A model generated the notes under the pieces. The model made no database searches. It worked only from the letters and a program-made list of their open reading frames with translations, and was not told where the DNA came from. Shown piece after piece: positions 33,697-42,987 of a stretch of 64,000 nt of DNA. The position numbers and the translations under genes were made by a program. The number at the start of each line of letters is the position of its first letter. The stretch's first letter is position 1. The stretch comes from Candidatus Accumulibacter conexus (GTDB taxonomy: Bacteria; Pseudomonadota; Gammaproteobacteria; Burkholderiales; Rhodocyclaceae). The DNA lies in NCBI GenBank assembly GCA_017592775.1, contig JAGFNJ010000015.1, positions 1 to 64,000 on the forward strand, in the 5' to 3' direction.

Positions 33697-36015
33697 TCAA
33701 TCTTCGGCGCGCACCTCGTCACCTGGTGGTTCCGGTTCGATCTGCTCGGGAACGTTTTCCTGGTAGAACACTTCTTGTGCCGGACCCTTGCCGCTATCCG
33801 GCGTGGCCACGGAAACGATGCCTTCCGGCATGGGCAGGAAGGACTCGGGTGTGTTGCTGAGAGTCTTTGCCATGTAGCCGATCCATGCTGGCAAGGCCGC
33901 CGTGCCGCCAGTCTCACCTTTGCCAAGGTTGCGCGGCTGGTCAAAGCCGATCCACGAGCAGGCGACGACCGTCCGCTGGTAGCCGCAGAACCACGCGTCC
34001 ACGTGTTCGTTGGTGGTGCCCGTCTTGCCAGCCAGATCCTTGCGCTTCAACGTCCCCGAAGCGCGCGCGGCAGTGCCGTAGATCGTCACGTCACGCAACA
34101 TGCTGTCCATCAGGTAGGCGTTGCGTGGGTCGATGGCCCGCAGGGTCTCGTCACCGGCGGTGACCGGCTCGGCCTGCGCCAGTACCTGCTTCCTGTCGTC
34201 GAGAATTTCGCGCACGACGTAGGGCCGGATGCGGTAGCCGCCGTTGGCGAACACGGCGTAGGCGGTGACCATCTCCCACGGCGTTACCGAGCCGGCGCCA
34301 AGCGCCATGGTCAGGTAAGGCGGGTGCTTGCTGGCATCGAAGCCGAAACGGGTAATGTAGTCCTGAACGTAGCGAACACCGCTGGCCTGCAGCAAGCGGA
34401 TCGAAACCATGTTCTTCGACTTGGCCAACGCCGTGCGAAGTCGCATCGGGCCTTCATACCGCCCGTCGTAGTTCTTCGGTTCCCAGGCCTGGCTGCCGGT
34501 GACCGTCGCCGGGAAGCTGATCGGCTCGTCATTGACGATCGAGGCCGGCGTGAAGCCACGTTCCAGCGCGCCGGAGTAGATGAAGGGCTTGAAGCTCGAC
34601 CCTGGCTGCCGCCAGGCCTGCGTCACGTGGTTGAACTTGTTGCGTTGGAAGTCGAAACCGCCCACCAGCGCACGAACGGCCCCGTCGTGGGGATCCGCCG
34701 CCAGGAAGGCCCCTTCGACTTGCGGCAGTTGAGCGATTCGCCAGTTGCCCTTTTCGTCGGTCTGGACGCGGATGATCGCGCCGCGGCGCAGGCGTTTGTT
34801 GGGCGGGGCCTTGTCGTCCATCATGCCCGCCGCGAATTTCAAACCGTCGCCGGTAATGCTGATCACGTCGCCACCGCGGCGGAACGCCCGCAGCTTCCTG
34901 GCATCGGCCTGCAGGACGATCGCCGGTTGCAGATCCTCGGTCTCCTGGTAGTCGAGAAGCAATTCGTCGAGCGCTTCGTCGGCGTCGGACTGGATTCCCG
35001 CGAGGTCGACGTAGGCTTCGGCACCGCGATATCCGTGCCGGCGATCGTAATCGAGGATATTCCGGCGCAGACTGGTGTACGCGGCTTCCTGGTCATCCTT
35101 GCGAATCGTCGTATAGACGCGTAGGCCGCGCGTGTATACGTCGTCGGGGAACCTCTCGGCGGCAATCTGGCGTGCCATTTCGGTGACATACTCGGCGTGG
35201 ATCGGCGTCGCGTTGCTCTCGCGCCGAAGCACCAGCGCTTGCGCCAGGGCTGTGTCGTGTTGCGTGGCGCTGATGAACCCGAGTTCGCGCATTCGGCGCA
35301 AGACATACTCCTGCCGGACACGCGCACGCCGCGGATTGACGATCGGGTTGTAGGCGGAGGGCGCTTTCGGGAGCCCGGCCAGCATCGCCGCTTCGGCAAG
35401 CGTCAGCTCTCCCAGAGCTTTGCCGAAATAGATGTGCGCAGCGGCAGCAAAGCCGTAGGCACGCTGCCCGAGGAAGATCTGGTTGAGGTAAAGCTCGAAG
35501 ATCTGGTCCTTGCTCAGGTTGTTCTCGATCTTGAACGACAGCAGCGCTTCGTAGAGCTTGCGCGTGTAGGTCTTCTCCGACGACAGGAAGAAGTTCCGGG
35601 CAACCTGCTGGGTAATCGTCGAAGCGCCCTGGCGTTTGCCACCGCCTACCAGATTCGCGTGCAACGCGCGCAGAACGCTCAGGGTATCGACTCCCCCGTG
35701 CTGATAGAAGCGCTCGTCCTCGGCCGCGAGGATGGCCTTTTTCAGGAGGTCGGGCACGTCCTGGATGCTGACCACGGCACGCCGCTCCTCACCGAACTCG
35801 CCAAGCAGATCACCCTCGGCCGTGAACACCCGCAACGGGATTTTCGGTCGATAGTCCGTCAGAATCTCAAGTGACGGCAGATTCGGGTAAGCCAGGCTCA
35901 GGACGACGATCACCATCGCAAGTGCGATAGCGGCAAGTCCGAGAACCACGACCAGAGGATAAAGCAGCCAGCGAAGAGCGGTAGGCAAGAGAGAGTCCCG
36001 CAGGGGGTTTTCCAC
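33697..36015 (-). CDS. mrcA: Penicillin-binding protein 1A (bifunctional)
   Basis: A 772-residue class A PBP. It has an N-terminal membrane helix (about 14-40) and a transglycosylase domain with the catalytic Glu in AAEDERFYQHGGVD. An OB-like insert follows, then a transpeptidase domain with the active serine in GSSFKPFIYS (SxxK), a SKN motif in AKSKNMVSIRLLQ and the KTGTTNEHVDAWF box. The start is GTG, only 8 bp after a TATAAT on the minus strand, so the mRNA leader is minimal. It is divergent from pilM, the common betaproteobacterial arrangement. Confidence 0.95.
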   Translation of the reverse strand: MENPLRDSLLPTALRWLLYPLVVVLGLAAIALAMVIVVLSLAYPNLPSLEILTDYRPKIPLRVFTAEGDLLGEFGEERRAVVSIQDVPDLLKKAILAAEDERFYQHGGVDTLSVLRALHANLVGGGKRQGASTITQQVARNFFLSSEKTYTRKLYEALLSFKIENNLSKDQIFELYLNQIFLGQRAYGFAAAAHIYFGKALGELTLAEAAMLAGLPKAPSAYNPIVNPRRARVRQEYVLRRMRELGFISATQHDTALAQALVLRRESNATPIHAEYVTEMARQIAAERFPDDVYTRGLRVYTTIRKDDQEAAYTSLRRNILDYDRRHGYRGAEAYVDLAGIQSDADEALDELLLDYQETEDLQPAIVLQADARKLRAFRRGGDVISITGDGLKFAAGMMDDKAPPNKRLRRGAIIRVQTDEKGNWRIAQLPQVEGAFLAADPHDGAVRALVGGFDFQRNKFNHVTQAWRQPGSSFKPFIYSGALERGFTPASIVNDEPISFPATVTGSQAWEPKNYDGRYEGPMRLRTALAKSKNMVSIRLLQASGVRYVQDYITRFGFDASKHPPYLTMALGAGSVTPWEMVTAYAVFANGGYRIRPYVVREILDDRKQVLAQAEPVTAGDETLRAIDPRNAYLMDSMLRDVTIYGTAARASGTLKRKDLAGKTGTTNEHVDAWFCGYQRTVVACSWIGFDQPRNLGKGETGGTAALPAWIGYMAKTLSNTPESFLPMPEGIVSVATPDSGKGPAQEVFYQENVPEQIEPEPPGDEVRAED

Positions 36016-36023
36016 AGCCTGCC

Positions 36024-36029
36024 ATTATA
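36024..36029 (-). promoter_or_regulatory. Consensus -10 box of the PBP1A gene
   Basis: TATAAT on the minus strand, 8 bp before the GTG start at 36015. It sits inside a CCTGCC / GGCAGG inverted repeat (36018-36023 and 36036-36041), which could be an operator or chance. No clear -35. Confidence 0.45.
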
Positions 36030-36397
36030 TTGGAAGGCAGGCGCCGCGCGGCGGCCGCCATGCAATCGGTTCGCCGGCGCCTGACTGAAGCGGCGGCTGC
36101 CGCCGCGGCGTGCCTGCTCGCCAGTGTGGCGTGACGCACATGGCGCCTGAGCGTTGGGCTGGGCCTCGTCACGCCATGTTCCGTCGGCTTCTTGCCGGAA
36201 CGATGTCGGTCACGCCCGTCCTCTTCGCCGCCCGTCAGATGGAGGGCAGCCAGCCGTTGTCGATCCGCTACAAGCCGGGATGCCTCCGGAGAAATCGCTT
36301 TACACTCTGCAGTGTTGTTGTTAGCATCTAAAGTAGAATATCTATAAGTACGCTAACTCTAAATTATTCAAAGGTTTTTTGGGCAAGGGGTACGGTT
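36030..36397 (+). other. Divergent PBP1A/pilM intergenic region
   Basis: No gene recognised. The left part is GC-rich. The right end (about 36300-36380) is abruptly AT-rich and carries the pilM promoter. Confidence 0.4.
36321..36348 (+). promoter_or_regulatory. Candidate sigma70 promoter of pilMNOPQ
   Basis: TTAGCA (-35, 36321-36326), a 16-bp spacer, and TATAAG (-10, 36343-36348), inside the only strongly AT-rich stretch of this region. A second -10-like TAGAAT overlaps the spacer (36334-36339). Confidence 0.5.
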
Positions 36398-37477
36398 TTG
36401 CAGCTTGATCTTTCGATCTTCAATCCGAAGGCTCGCTCGCTGATCGGACTGGACATCAGTTCGTCATCGGTAAAGATGGTCGAACTGGCGAGTGACGGCA
36501 AGGGGGGATATCGCGTCGAACGCTATGCGATCGAGATCCTGCCGCGGGATGTGGTCTCCGACGGGAACATCGTGAACCTCGAGGCCGCGGCCGAGTCCGT
36601 CCGGCGAGCGTGGAAGAAGCTGGCGACCTCGACGAGGCAGGTGGCGATTGCCCTGCCCGCTTCGCATGTCATCACCAAGAAGATCATCGTCGCCGCCGGC
36701 CAGCGCGAAGCGGAGCTCGAGTTGCTCGTCGAGTCGGAGGCCAACCAGTACATTCCCTTCGCACTGGAGGAGGTCAACCTCGATTTCCAGGTGATTGGCC
36801 CGGCACCGTCTTCGCCGGACGAGATCGAGGTTCTGATCGCCGCATCGCGCAAGGAGAAGGTCGAAGATCGGGTTGCCGTGGCCGAATCCGCTGGTCTGAA
36901 GCCGCGCGTTCTCGATGTCGAATCATACGCTGTCCTTTCGGCCTTTCAACTGGTCGAGGCAACGCTTCCCGAAGGCGGCAAGGGGCAGATCATCGCCCTC
37001 GTCGATGTCGGCGCGAACGTCATGAACCTGACCGTATTGCGCAACGACCAGCAGATCTACGCGCGCGAGCAGGCATTCGGCGGCAATCAACTGACGCAGG
37101 ACATCGCGCGCATGTTCAACATGACTTTCGAGGAGGCGGAAGCCGAGAAACGTCGCAACAGCCTGCCGGAAAAATATGAAAGCGAGCTCCTGCGACCATT
37201 CCTCGAGGCGCTGGCGCTTGAACTGTCGCGCGCGCTGCAGTTCTTCTTCACGTCCACCCAGTTCAACCAGGTCAACCACATCGTCCTCGCGGGCGGCTGC
37301 GCGGTCATTCACGGTATCGACCAGGTGGTTGCATCGCGGACGCAGATCAACACCGTCATTGCCAATCCGTTTGCCGGCATGCTGCTTTCCGACCGCATCC
37401 GCGAAAAGAGCCTGTTGGCCGATGCATCGTCGCTGATGGTGGCATGCGGTCTGGCGCTGCGGAGATTCGACGAATGA
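36398..37477 (+). CDS. pilM: Type IV pilus assembly protein PilM
   Basis: A 359-residue cytoplasmic actin-like ATPase that binds the N-terminus of PilN and links the pilus alignment complex. The N-terminal LIGLDISSSSVKMVEL and the IALVDVGANVMNLTVLRN phosphate loops are present, plus HIVLAGGCAVIHGIDQ. The start is a TTG (36398) with AAGGGG upstream; there is no ATG before the conserved N-terminus. First gene of pilMNOPQ; its stop overlaps pilN. Confidence 0.95.
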   Translation: MQLDLSIFNPKARSLIGLDISSSSVKMVELASDGKGGYRVERYAIEILPRDVVSDGNIVNLEAAAESVRRAWKKLATSTRQVAIALPASHVITKKIIVAAGQREAELELLVESEANQYIPFALEEVNLDFQVIGPAPSSPDEIEVLIAASRKEKVEDRVAVAESAGLKPRVLDVESYAVLSAFQLVEATLPEGGKGQIIALVDVGANVMNLTVLRNDQQIYAREQAFGGNQLTQDIARMFNMTFEEAEAEKRRNSLPEKYESELLRPFLEALALELSRALQFFFTSTQFNQVNHIVLAGGCAVIHGIDQVVASRTQINTVIANPFAGMLLSDRIREKSLLADASSLMVACGLALRRFDE

Positions 37478-38040
37478 TACGCATCAATCTCCTGCCTCAC
37501 CGGGAAGAAAAGCGCCGGGCACGGCGTCAGCAGTTCTACGCTTTGCTCGGCCTGGTTACGGTCCTGTCCGTGTTGATCGGCGTTCTCGTCTACTCGATAA
37601 TCGCTGGCTACATCGCCAACCAGGAGGCCAAGAACGACTTTCTGAAGAAGGAGATCGCCGTCCTCGACAAGGAGATCGACCAGATCAAGCGGCTCAAGCA
37701 ACAGACCGAGGCGCTGCTCAAACGCAAGGAAACCATCGAGGCGCTGCAGCGCGACCGGGCCGAAGCCGTGCGGCTGCTGACCGAACTGGCCAAACAGATG
37801 CCCGAAGGCGTCTACCTGAAATCGCTGAAGCAGGAAGGGCAGCGCATTCAGATGGTCGGTTTTGCCCAGTCCAGCGCTCGCGTGTCGACGCTGATGCGCA
37901 ACATCGAGGCTTCGCCCTGGCTCGAGAAACCCGAACTCCTGGAAGTCAAGGCAGTGACCATCGACAAGCGACGGCTCAACGAGTTCGGCATGAACGCGTC
38001 GCTGAAGCGGACTCCGGTTGATCAAAAGGGAGCGAAGTGA
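37474..38040 (+). CDS. pilN: Type IV pilus assembly protein PilN
   Basis: A 188-residue inner-membrane protein. The first residues MIRINLLPHREEKR form the PilM-binding motif INLLP. A membrane helix follows (about 21-43), then a coiled coil (about 45-90, KNDFLKKEIAVLDKEIDQIK) and a periplasmic ferredoxin-like domain. The ATG at 37474 overlaps the pilM stop, and the stop overlaps the pilO ATG. Confidence 0.95.
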   Translation: MIRINLLPHREEKRRARRQQFYALLGLVTVLSVLIGVLVYSIIAGYIANQEAKNDFLKKEIAVLDKEIDQIKRLKQQTEALLKRKETIEALQRDRAEAVRLLTELAKQMPEGVYLKSLKQEGQRIQMVGFAQSSARVSTLMRNIEASPWLEKPELLEVKAVTIDKRRLNEFGMNASLKRTPVDQKGAK

Positions 38041-38711
38041 TGGCGAGGTCTCTTGCGAGCATTGATTTCCGGGGAATCATCGCTGACTTCCAGAACCTGA
38101 ATCCGCGCGACGTCGGTGCCTGGCCGGTCGCACCCCGTGCCACCGTACTCGTCGTCCTCTGCCTGTTGATTCTGCTCGCCGGCTGGTGGTTCTACTGGGA
38201 TGATCAACTGGTTTCCCTGCGCGAGAAGCAGGAGGCCGAGTTGCGACTGCGCGACGAGTATGTCCGCAAGAAAGCGCAGGCGGTCAACCTGGACCTCTAC
38301 GTGCAGCGCCTGAGCGACATCGATCTTGCCTTCGGGGCGCTGCTGAAGCAGTTGCCCAACAAGGCGGAGGTCGAGTCGCTGCTGGTCGAGATCAACCAGG
38401 CCGGCATGGGCAGGGGGCTGCAGTTCGATCTCTTCAAGCCGGGGCCTGAGCAGATCAGGGACTTTTATGCCGAGCTGCCGATAACCGTTCGTCTGACGGG
38501 CACGTACCACGATTTCGGTGCGTTTGCCGGCGACATCGGCAAGCTGTCGCGCATCGTCACCCTGAACAACATCTCGATCAACACCAATCAGCAGAGCAAG
38601 GATGGCAGTCTGGTGATGGATGCGACGACGAAGACCTTCCGCTACCTGGATGAAGAGGAACTGGCGGCGAACCGCAAGAGAGCGGCCGAGGCGGCAAAGG
38701 GCGGCAAATGA
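38040..38711 (+). CDS. pilO: Type IV pilus assembly protein PilO
   Basis: A 223-residue inner-membrane partner of PilN. It has a cytoplasmic N-terminus, one helix (about 32-52), a periplasmic coiled coil (LREKQEAELRLRDEYVRKK), and the ferredoxin-like domain with LPITVRLTGTYHDFGAFAGD, a hallmark of PilO. The ATG at 38040 lies 7 bp after GGGAG; a GTG at 38037 is an alternative. Confidence 0.95.
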   Translation: MARSLASIDFRGIIADFQNLNPRDVGAWPVAPRATVLVVLCLLILLAGWWFYWDDQLVSLREKQEAELRLRDEYVRKKAQAVNLDLYVQRLSDIDLAFGALLKQLPNKAEVESLLVEINQAGMGRGLQFDLFKPGPEQIRDFYAELPITVRLTGTYHDFGAFAGDIGKLSRIVTLNNISINTNQQSKDGSLVMDATTKTFRYLDEEELAANRKRAAEAAKGGK

Positions 38712-39229
38712 TGCGCATACTGTCCTTGCTTCTGGCCAGTGCCCTGCTCGTTTCCGGCTGCGCCGACAATGACCAGGAGGAACTCCGCGAGTGGATGAAG
38801 ACGGCAGCGGCGGGTGTCAAGCCGAACATCCCGCCATTGCCGGTGGTGCAGCCCTATGAACCGGTTCCCTATGACGTCGCCAACCTGACCGAACCGTTCG
38901 CCGCCGCCAAGATGGGTGTGGCAGACAAGAAGACCGGCGGCGGTTTCCGGCCGGACCTCGATCGGCCGAAGGAGCCACTGGAGCTCTATCCTCTCGAGTC
39001 ACTCAAGTACGTTGGCGTGATCACCAGGAACAAGGTGTCCTTCGCGATCATACAGGTCGAAGGGGCGCTGCATCAGGTGAAGATCGGCAACTACATGGGT
39101 CAGAATTTTGGCGTTGTCGTTGGCGTCACCGAGTCCGAAATAACACTGCGGGAACTCGTTCAGGATTCAGCCGGTGACTGGGTCGAGCGGACGAGCACCT
39201 TGATGCTGCAGGAAAAGGGAGCAAGGTAG
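38708..39229 (+). CDS. pilP: Type IV pilus lipoprotein PilP
   Basis: A 173-residue lipoprotein with lipobox LLVSGC|ADN. A disordered linker of about 60 residues precedes the beta-rich PilP/HR domain (about 90-170: LESLKYVGVITRNKVSFAII, GNYMGQNFGVVVGVTESEI). It bridges PilNO and the PilQ secretin. The start overlaps the pilO stop. Confidence 0.94.
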   Translation: MMRILSLLLASALLVSGCADNDQEELREWMKTAAAGVKPNIPPLPVVQPYEPVPYDVANLTEPFAAAKMGVADKKTGGGFRPDLDRPKEPLELYPLESLKYVGVITRNKVSFAIIQVEGALHQVKIGNYMGQNFGVVVGVTESEITLRELVQDSAGDWVERTSTLMLQEKGAR

Positions 39230-41287
39230 ATGAAACGGATCAAACATTGGCTGCCCGGCCTGATGGGTGCCCTGTCGCTGCTCGTCGGCATCGCCACGGC
39301 CCAGGAGGCAGGGCCGAACGCCATCGAGTCGATGAATGTGATGCAGCAGGGCCCGGTGGTCAACGTCAGGCTGACCTTCAAGGAGCCCCTGCAGGCGCTT
39401 CCCCCTGCCTTCAGTGTTGCCAAGCCGGCCCGCATCGCGCTCGACTTTGCGAATACGGTCAATGCCCTGGGCAAATCGAGCCAGACCTACAACGAAGGCG
39501 ACCTGAAGAGCGCCAACATTGTCCAGGCCGAGGGCCGCACCCGAGTCGTCCTCAACCTCAACAAGGCGATGTCCTACGAGGCGAGCATTGACGGCAAGAG
39601 CCTCCTGCTGGCGATGGTCCCGGCCGCCAAGCCGGACAGTACGCAGGCGGTCGAACATTTCGCCAGGGCGCAGGCCAGCGATGTTGGCAACAGCATTCGC
39701 GACGTCACGTTCCGCCGCGGTAAGGATGGTGAGGGCCGGATCACCGTTGATCTCACCGATGCCAACGCTGGCATCGACATCCGGCATGAGGGCAAGAATC
39801 TCGTCGTCGACTTTGTCCGCGTCGCCGTGCCGCCGGCGTTGCGCCGGAAGCTCGACGTCACCGACTTTGCCACCCCGGTGCTGACCGTGAACACGATCCA
39901 GAAGGGCGGCGATGCGCGCATGACGATCACCCCGCGCGGCCTCTGGGAGCACAACGCCTATCAGAGCGACACGCAGTTCGTCATCGAAGTGAAGCCGATC
40001 ATCGAGGATCCGAACAAGCTGGTGCAGGGTTCGCGCGGTGGCTACCGCGGCGAGAAGCTGTCGCTGAACTTCCAGAACGTCGATGTCCGCCGCCTGCTGC
40101 AGGTGATCGGCGAGTTCACCGGCATGAACATGGTGATCAGCGATTCCGTCGGCGGTTCGATCACCCTGATCCTCAAGGACGTGCCCTGGGATCAGGCGCT
40201 CGACATCATCATGCAGCAGAAGGGTCTCGACATGCGCAAGAACGGCAACGTGATCCTGATTGCGCCACGCGAGGAGATCGCGACCAAGGAGAAGCTCGAG
40301 TTCGAGTCGCAGGCGCAGATCGGCGATCTCGAGCCGTTGCAGACCGAGAGCTTCCAGATGAACTACATCAAGGCGGAAGCCGTGCAGAAGCTGCTGATCG
40401 ATCCCAAGCAGACGCTGCTGTCCAAGCGCGGCAGCGCGCTGCTCGACGAGCGCTCGAACATGATGTTCGTCAAGGATACCCCCGGCCGGCTGGCCGAATT
40501 GCGTGCCATGATCGCCAAGGTCGACGTGCCGACACGACAGGTGATGATCGAGGCGCGGATCGTTGAGGCCGGCGACAGTTTTGCCAAGAACCTCGGGGTA
40601 CGGCTGGGTTTCACGCAGACCTTCCCGGATGGAGCGGTCCGCATCGGTGGCGATCAAACGGCGATCAGGGGCAACCTGAACACGGAGGCCGCGGTCAACC
40701 TGCCTGCCACGCCACGTGCAGGCACCGCCGGCACCTTCTCGTTCCTCCTCTTCAACAACGCATTGACCCAGTTTCTCGCCACCGAGATCTCGGCACTCGA
40801 ATCCGATGGCCGCGGTCGGGTGATCTCCAGCCCGCGGGTGATGACCGCCAACGGGGTCGAGGCGATCATCGAACAGGGCCAGGAGATTCCCTACCAGCAG
40901 GCGACGAGTTCCGGTGCCACCAGCGTCTCCTTCCGCAAGGCCGTCCTGTCGCTCAAGGTCAAGCCGCACATCACGCCCGACGGGAAGATCGCGATGGAAC
41001 TGGACGTCAACAAGGACACTCCGAACACCCGCCTGTCAACGGGTGCCGGTGTGGCGATCGACACCAAGCACGTGAAGACCGAGGTGCTGGTCGAGAACGG
41101 CGGTACGGTCGTCATCGGCGGCATTTTCGAACAGGTGACGCGCAACAACGTGCAGCGCATACCTTTCCTGGGCGATTTGCCATACATCGGCTTCCTGTTC
41201 AAGAACCGCGAGATCATCGACGACAAGACCGAGCTGTTGGTCTTCATCACGCCGCGGATCGTCACCGAACACCTGTCGCTGCGCTGA
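39230..41287 (+). CDS. pilQ: Type IV pilus secretin PilQ
   Basis: A 685-residue outer-membrane secretin. A signal peptide (ends near ATAQEA) precedes two AMIN domains (about 30-230), an N0/STN domain (SLNFQNVDVRRLLQVIGEFT), an N1 domain and the C-terminal secretin pore. The pore includes VDVPTRQVMIEARIVEAGDS, VISSPRVMTANGVEAIIEQG and VVIGGIFEQVTRNNVQRIPF. Last gene of the pilus alignment operon; an excellent terminator follows at 41311. Confidence 0.97.
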   Translation: MKRIKHWLPGLMGALSLLVGIATAQEAGPNAIESMNVMQQGPVVNVRLTFKEPLQALPPAFSVAKPARIALDFANTVNALGKSSQTYNEGDLKSANIVQAEGRTRVVLNLNKAMSYEASIDGKSLLLAMVPAAKPDSTQAVEHFARAQASDVGNSIRDVTFRRGKDGEGRITVDLTDANAGIDIRHEGKNLVVDFVRVAVPPALRRKLDVTDFATPVLTVNTIQKGGDARMTITPRGLWEHNAYQSDTQFVIEVKPIIEDPNKLVQGSRGGYRGEKLSLNFQNVDVRRLLQVIGEFTGMNMVISDSVGGSITLILKDVPWDQALDIIMQQKGLDMRKNGNVILIAPREEIATKEKLEFESQAQIGDLEPLQTESFQMNYIKAEAVQKLLIDPKQTLLSKRGSALLDERSNMMFVKDTPGRLAELRAMIAKVDVPTRQVMIEARIVEAGDSFAKNLGVRLGFTQTFPDGAVRIGGDQTAIRGNLNTEAAVNLPATPRAGTAGTFSFLLFNNALTQFLATEISALESDGRGRVISSPRVMTANGVEAIIEQGQEIPYQQATSSGATSVSFRKAVLSLKVKPHITPDGKIAMELDVNKDTPNTRLSTGAGVAIDTKHVKTEVLVENGGTVVIGGIFEQVTRNNVQRIPFLGDLPYIGFLFKNREIIDDKTELLVFITPRIVTEHLSLR

Positions 41288-41310
41288 TCGTTCTTGGCAC
41301 CCAAGAGGGA

Positions 41311-41333
41311 GGCCGGCGCGAGCCGGCCTTTTT
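41311..41333 (+). terminator. Rho-independent terminator after pilQ
   Basis: A perfect 7-bp GGCCGGC/GCCGGCC stem with a 4-base loop, followed by five T (41329-41333). It lies 24 bp after the pilQ stop and separates pilMNOPQ from aroKB. Confidence 0.85.
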
Positions 41334-41362
41334 CCTGCACGAGCAGCACCGCGCGCTTGCGT

Positions 41363-41368
41363 TAGAAT
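41363..41368 (+). promoter_or_regulatory. -10 box of aroK
   Basis: TAGAAT with 6 bp between it and the GTG start at 41375, so transcription would start at the start codon. It comes right after the pilQ terminator. No strong -35. Confidence 0.45.
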
Positions 41369-41374
41369 GCCGCG

Positions 41375-41911
41375 GTGAGATTCCAGCAAGAAACCCGCAA
41401 CGTCTATCTGGTCGGCCTGATGGGAGCCGGCAAGACGACCGTCGGCAAGGCACTCGCCAAGCGCCTGGGCTACCGCTTTGTCGACTCCGACCATGAAGTC
41501 GAGGTGCGCACCGGCGTCAGTCTGGCAACCATCTTCGAGATCGAAGGCGAGGACGGTTTCCGCAAGCGCGAAGCGCAGCTCATCGCCGAACTGGCTGTAC
41601 TCAGGCAGCACGTCGTCGCCACTGGCGGCGGCTCCGTCCTGCGACCGGAGAACCGGCTGGCGCTGCGCTCGAGCGGCACGGTGGTCTATCTCGACGTGCC
41701 GCTCAGCACGCTCCACGAACGGACGCGACATGACCGCAAGCGGCCACTGTTGCAGGTCAGCGATCCGCGCCAGAAGCTGCGCGAACTGCTGGCGCAGCGC
41801 GACCCGCTCTACCGCGAGGTGGCGGATGTGACCATTTCGGGCAGCCACATCACCGCACAGGCGATTCTCAATCTACTGCTCCGGGAAGAGGGTGAAGCAT
41901 GGAAACGCTGA
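41375..41911 (+). CDS. aroK: Shikimate kinase
   Basis: A 178-residue P-loop kinase phosphorylating shikimate at O3. Walker A is [15 protein letters not shown]. The shikimate-binding motif is [12 protein letters not shown], with ATGGGSV, and the LID arginine region is [12 protein letters not shown]. The start is GTG; the family begins a few residues before NVYLVGLMG, in agreement. The gene overlaps aroB by 13 bp. Confidence 0.95.
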   Translation: MRFQQETRNVYLVGLMGAGKTTVGKALAKRLGYRFVDSDHEVEVRTGVSLATIFEIEGEDGFRKREAQLIAELAVLRQHVVATGGGSVLRPENRLALRSSGTVVYLDVPLSTLHERTRHDRKRPLLQVSDPRQKLRELLAQRDPLYREVADVTISGSHITAQAILNLLLREEGEAWKR

Positions 41912-42987
41912 CGCTTGCGCTGGGAGAACGTTCCTACCCGATCCACGTCGGTCGCTCGCTGCTTGAACGGGCCGACCTGCTGCTGCCCTCGCTGCGCCAG
42001 AAAAAGGTGGCGATCGTCAGCAACACGACGGTGGCGCCGCTGTATCTGCGCAGACTGGCGGAGCCGCTGCAGCAAGCAGGCGTCGACGTGCTCGAGATCG
42101 TCCTGCCCGATGGCGAGGAGTTCAAGGACTGGCGTACCCTGAACTCGATATTCGATGCGCTCATCGCAGGTCGGTGCGAACGTTCGACGACCCTGATCGC
42201 TCTCGGTGGTGGGGTGCTCGGCGACCTCGGCGGCTTTGCCGCCGCCTGCTTCCAGCGGGGCATGCCGTTCATCCAGGTACCGACGACCCTGCTGGCCCAA
42301 GTGGATTCATCGGTTGGCGGCAAGACGGCGATCAATCACCCGCAGGGCAAGAACATGATTGGCGCCTTTTACCAGCCGCGACTGGTGCTGGCCGACACCG
42401 ACACCCTGACGACCTTGTGCGACCGCCAGCTTCGCGCCGGTCTGGCCGAGGTCATCAAGTACGGACTGATCCGGGATCTGCCGTTCCTCGAATGGCTGGA
42501 GATCAACCTCGAGCGGCTACTGGCGCGTGACCCGGCAGCTCTGGCCGAAGCGGTGTGTCGCTCGTGCCGCAACAAGGCCGAGGTGGTGGCAGCGGATGAG
42601 CGTGAAGCCGGGGAGCGGGCGCTGTTGAACCTCGGTCACACCTTCGGACATGCGATCGAGGCGGGTGTCGGTTACGGCGAATGGCTGCACGGTGAAGCGG
42701 TCGCCGCCGGGACGATGATGGCGGCGCAACTGTCGCATCTGCTCGGCTGGCTTGACCGCGACGACATCAGCCGCGTCGAGCGCCTCCTGCAGCGCGGCGG
42801 TCTGCCGGTGAATGGACCCATGCTGAACGTCGAGCGCTACCTGGAACTGATGCAGCACGACAAGAAGGTGCAGGATGGCAGGTTGCGGCTGGTCCTGCTG
42901 CAGCAGATCGGGCAGGCCGTACTGACGGAGAAGGCACCGCTGGCGCAGGTGCGGCAGGCGATCGCCGAACGTACGGCGCATGCCTGA
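41899..42987 (+). CDS. aroB: 3-dehydroquinate synthase
   Basis: A 362-residue NAD- and metal-dependent enzyme making 3-dehydroquinate from DAHP. NAD site [13 protein letters not shown], catalytic region [20 protein letters not shown], metal ligands in EVIKYGLI and in [11 protein letters not shown] / [12 protein letters not shown]. It overlaps aroK (13 bp) and dgt (8 bp) in a tight operon. Confidence 0.97.
   Translation: METLTLALGERSYPIHVGRSLLERADLLLPSLRQKKVAIVSNTTVAPLYLRRLAEPLQQAGVDVLEIVLPDGEEFKDWRTLNSIFDALIAGRCERSTTLIALGGGVLGDLGGFAAACFQRGMPFIQVPTTLLAQVDSSVGGKTAINHPQGKNMIGAFYQPRLVLADTDTLTTLCDRQLRAGLAEVIKYGLIRDLPFLEWLEINLERLLARDPAALAEAVCRSCRNKAEVVAADEREAGERALLNLGHTFGHAIEAGVGYGEWLHGEAVAAGTMMAAQLSHLLGWLDRDDISRVERLLQRGGLPVNGPMLNVERYLELMQHDKKVQDGRLRLVLLQQIGQAVLTEKAPLAQVRQAIAERTAHA

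Noticed and set aside
33511-35124. 537-codon plus-strand frame over PBP1A
   Set aside because: Antisense shadow; PBP1A carries all catalytic motifs.
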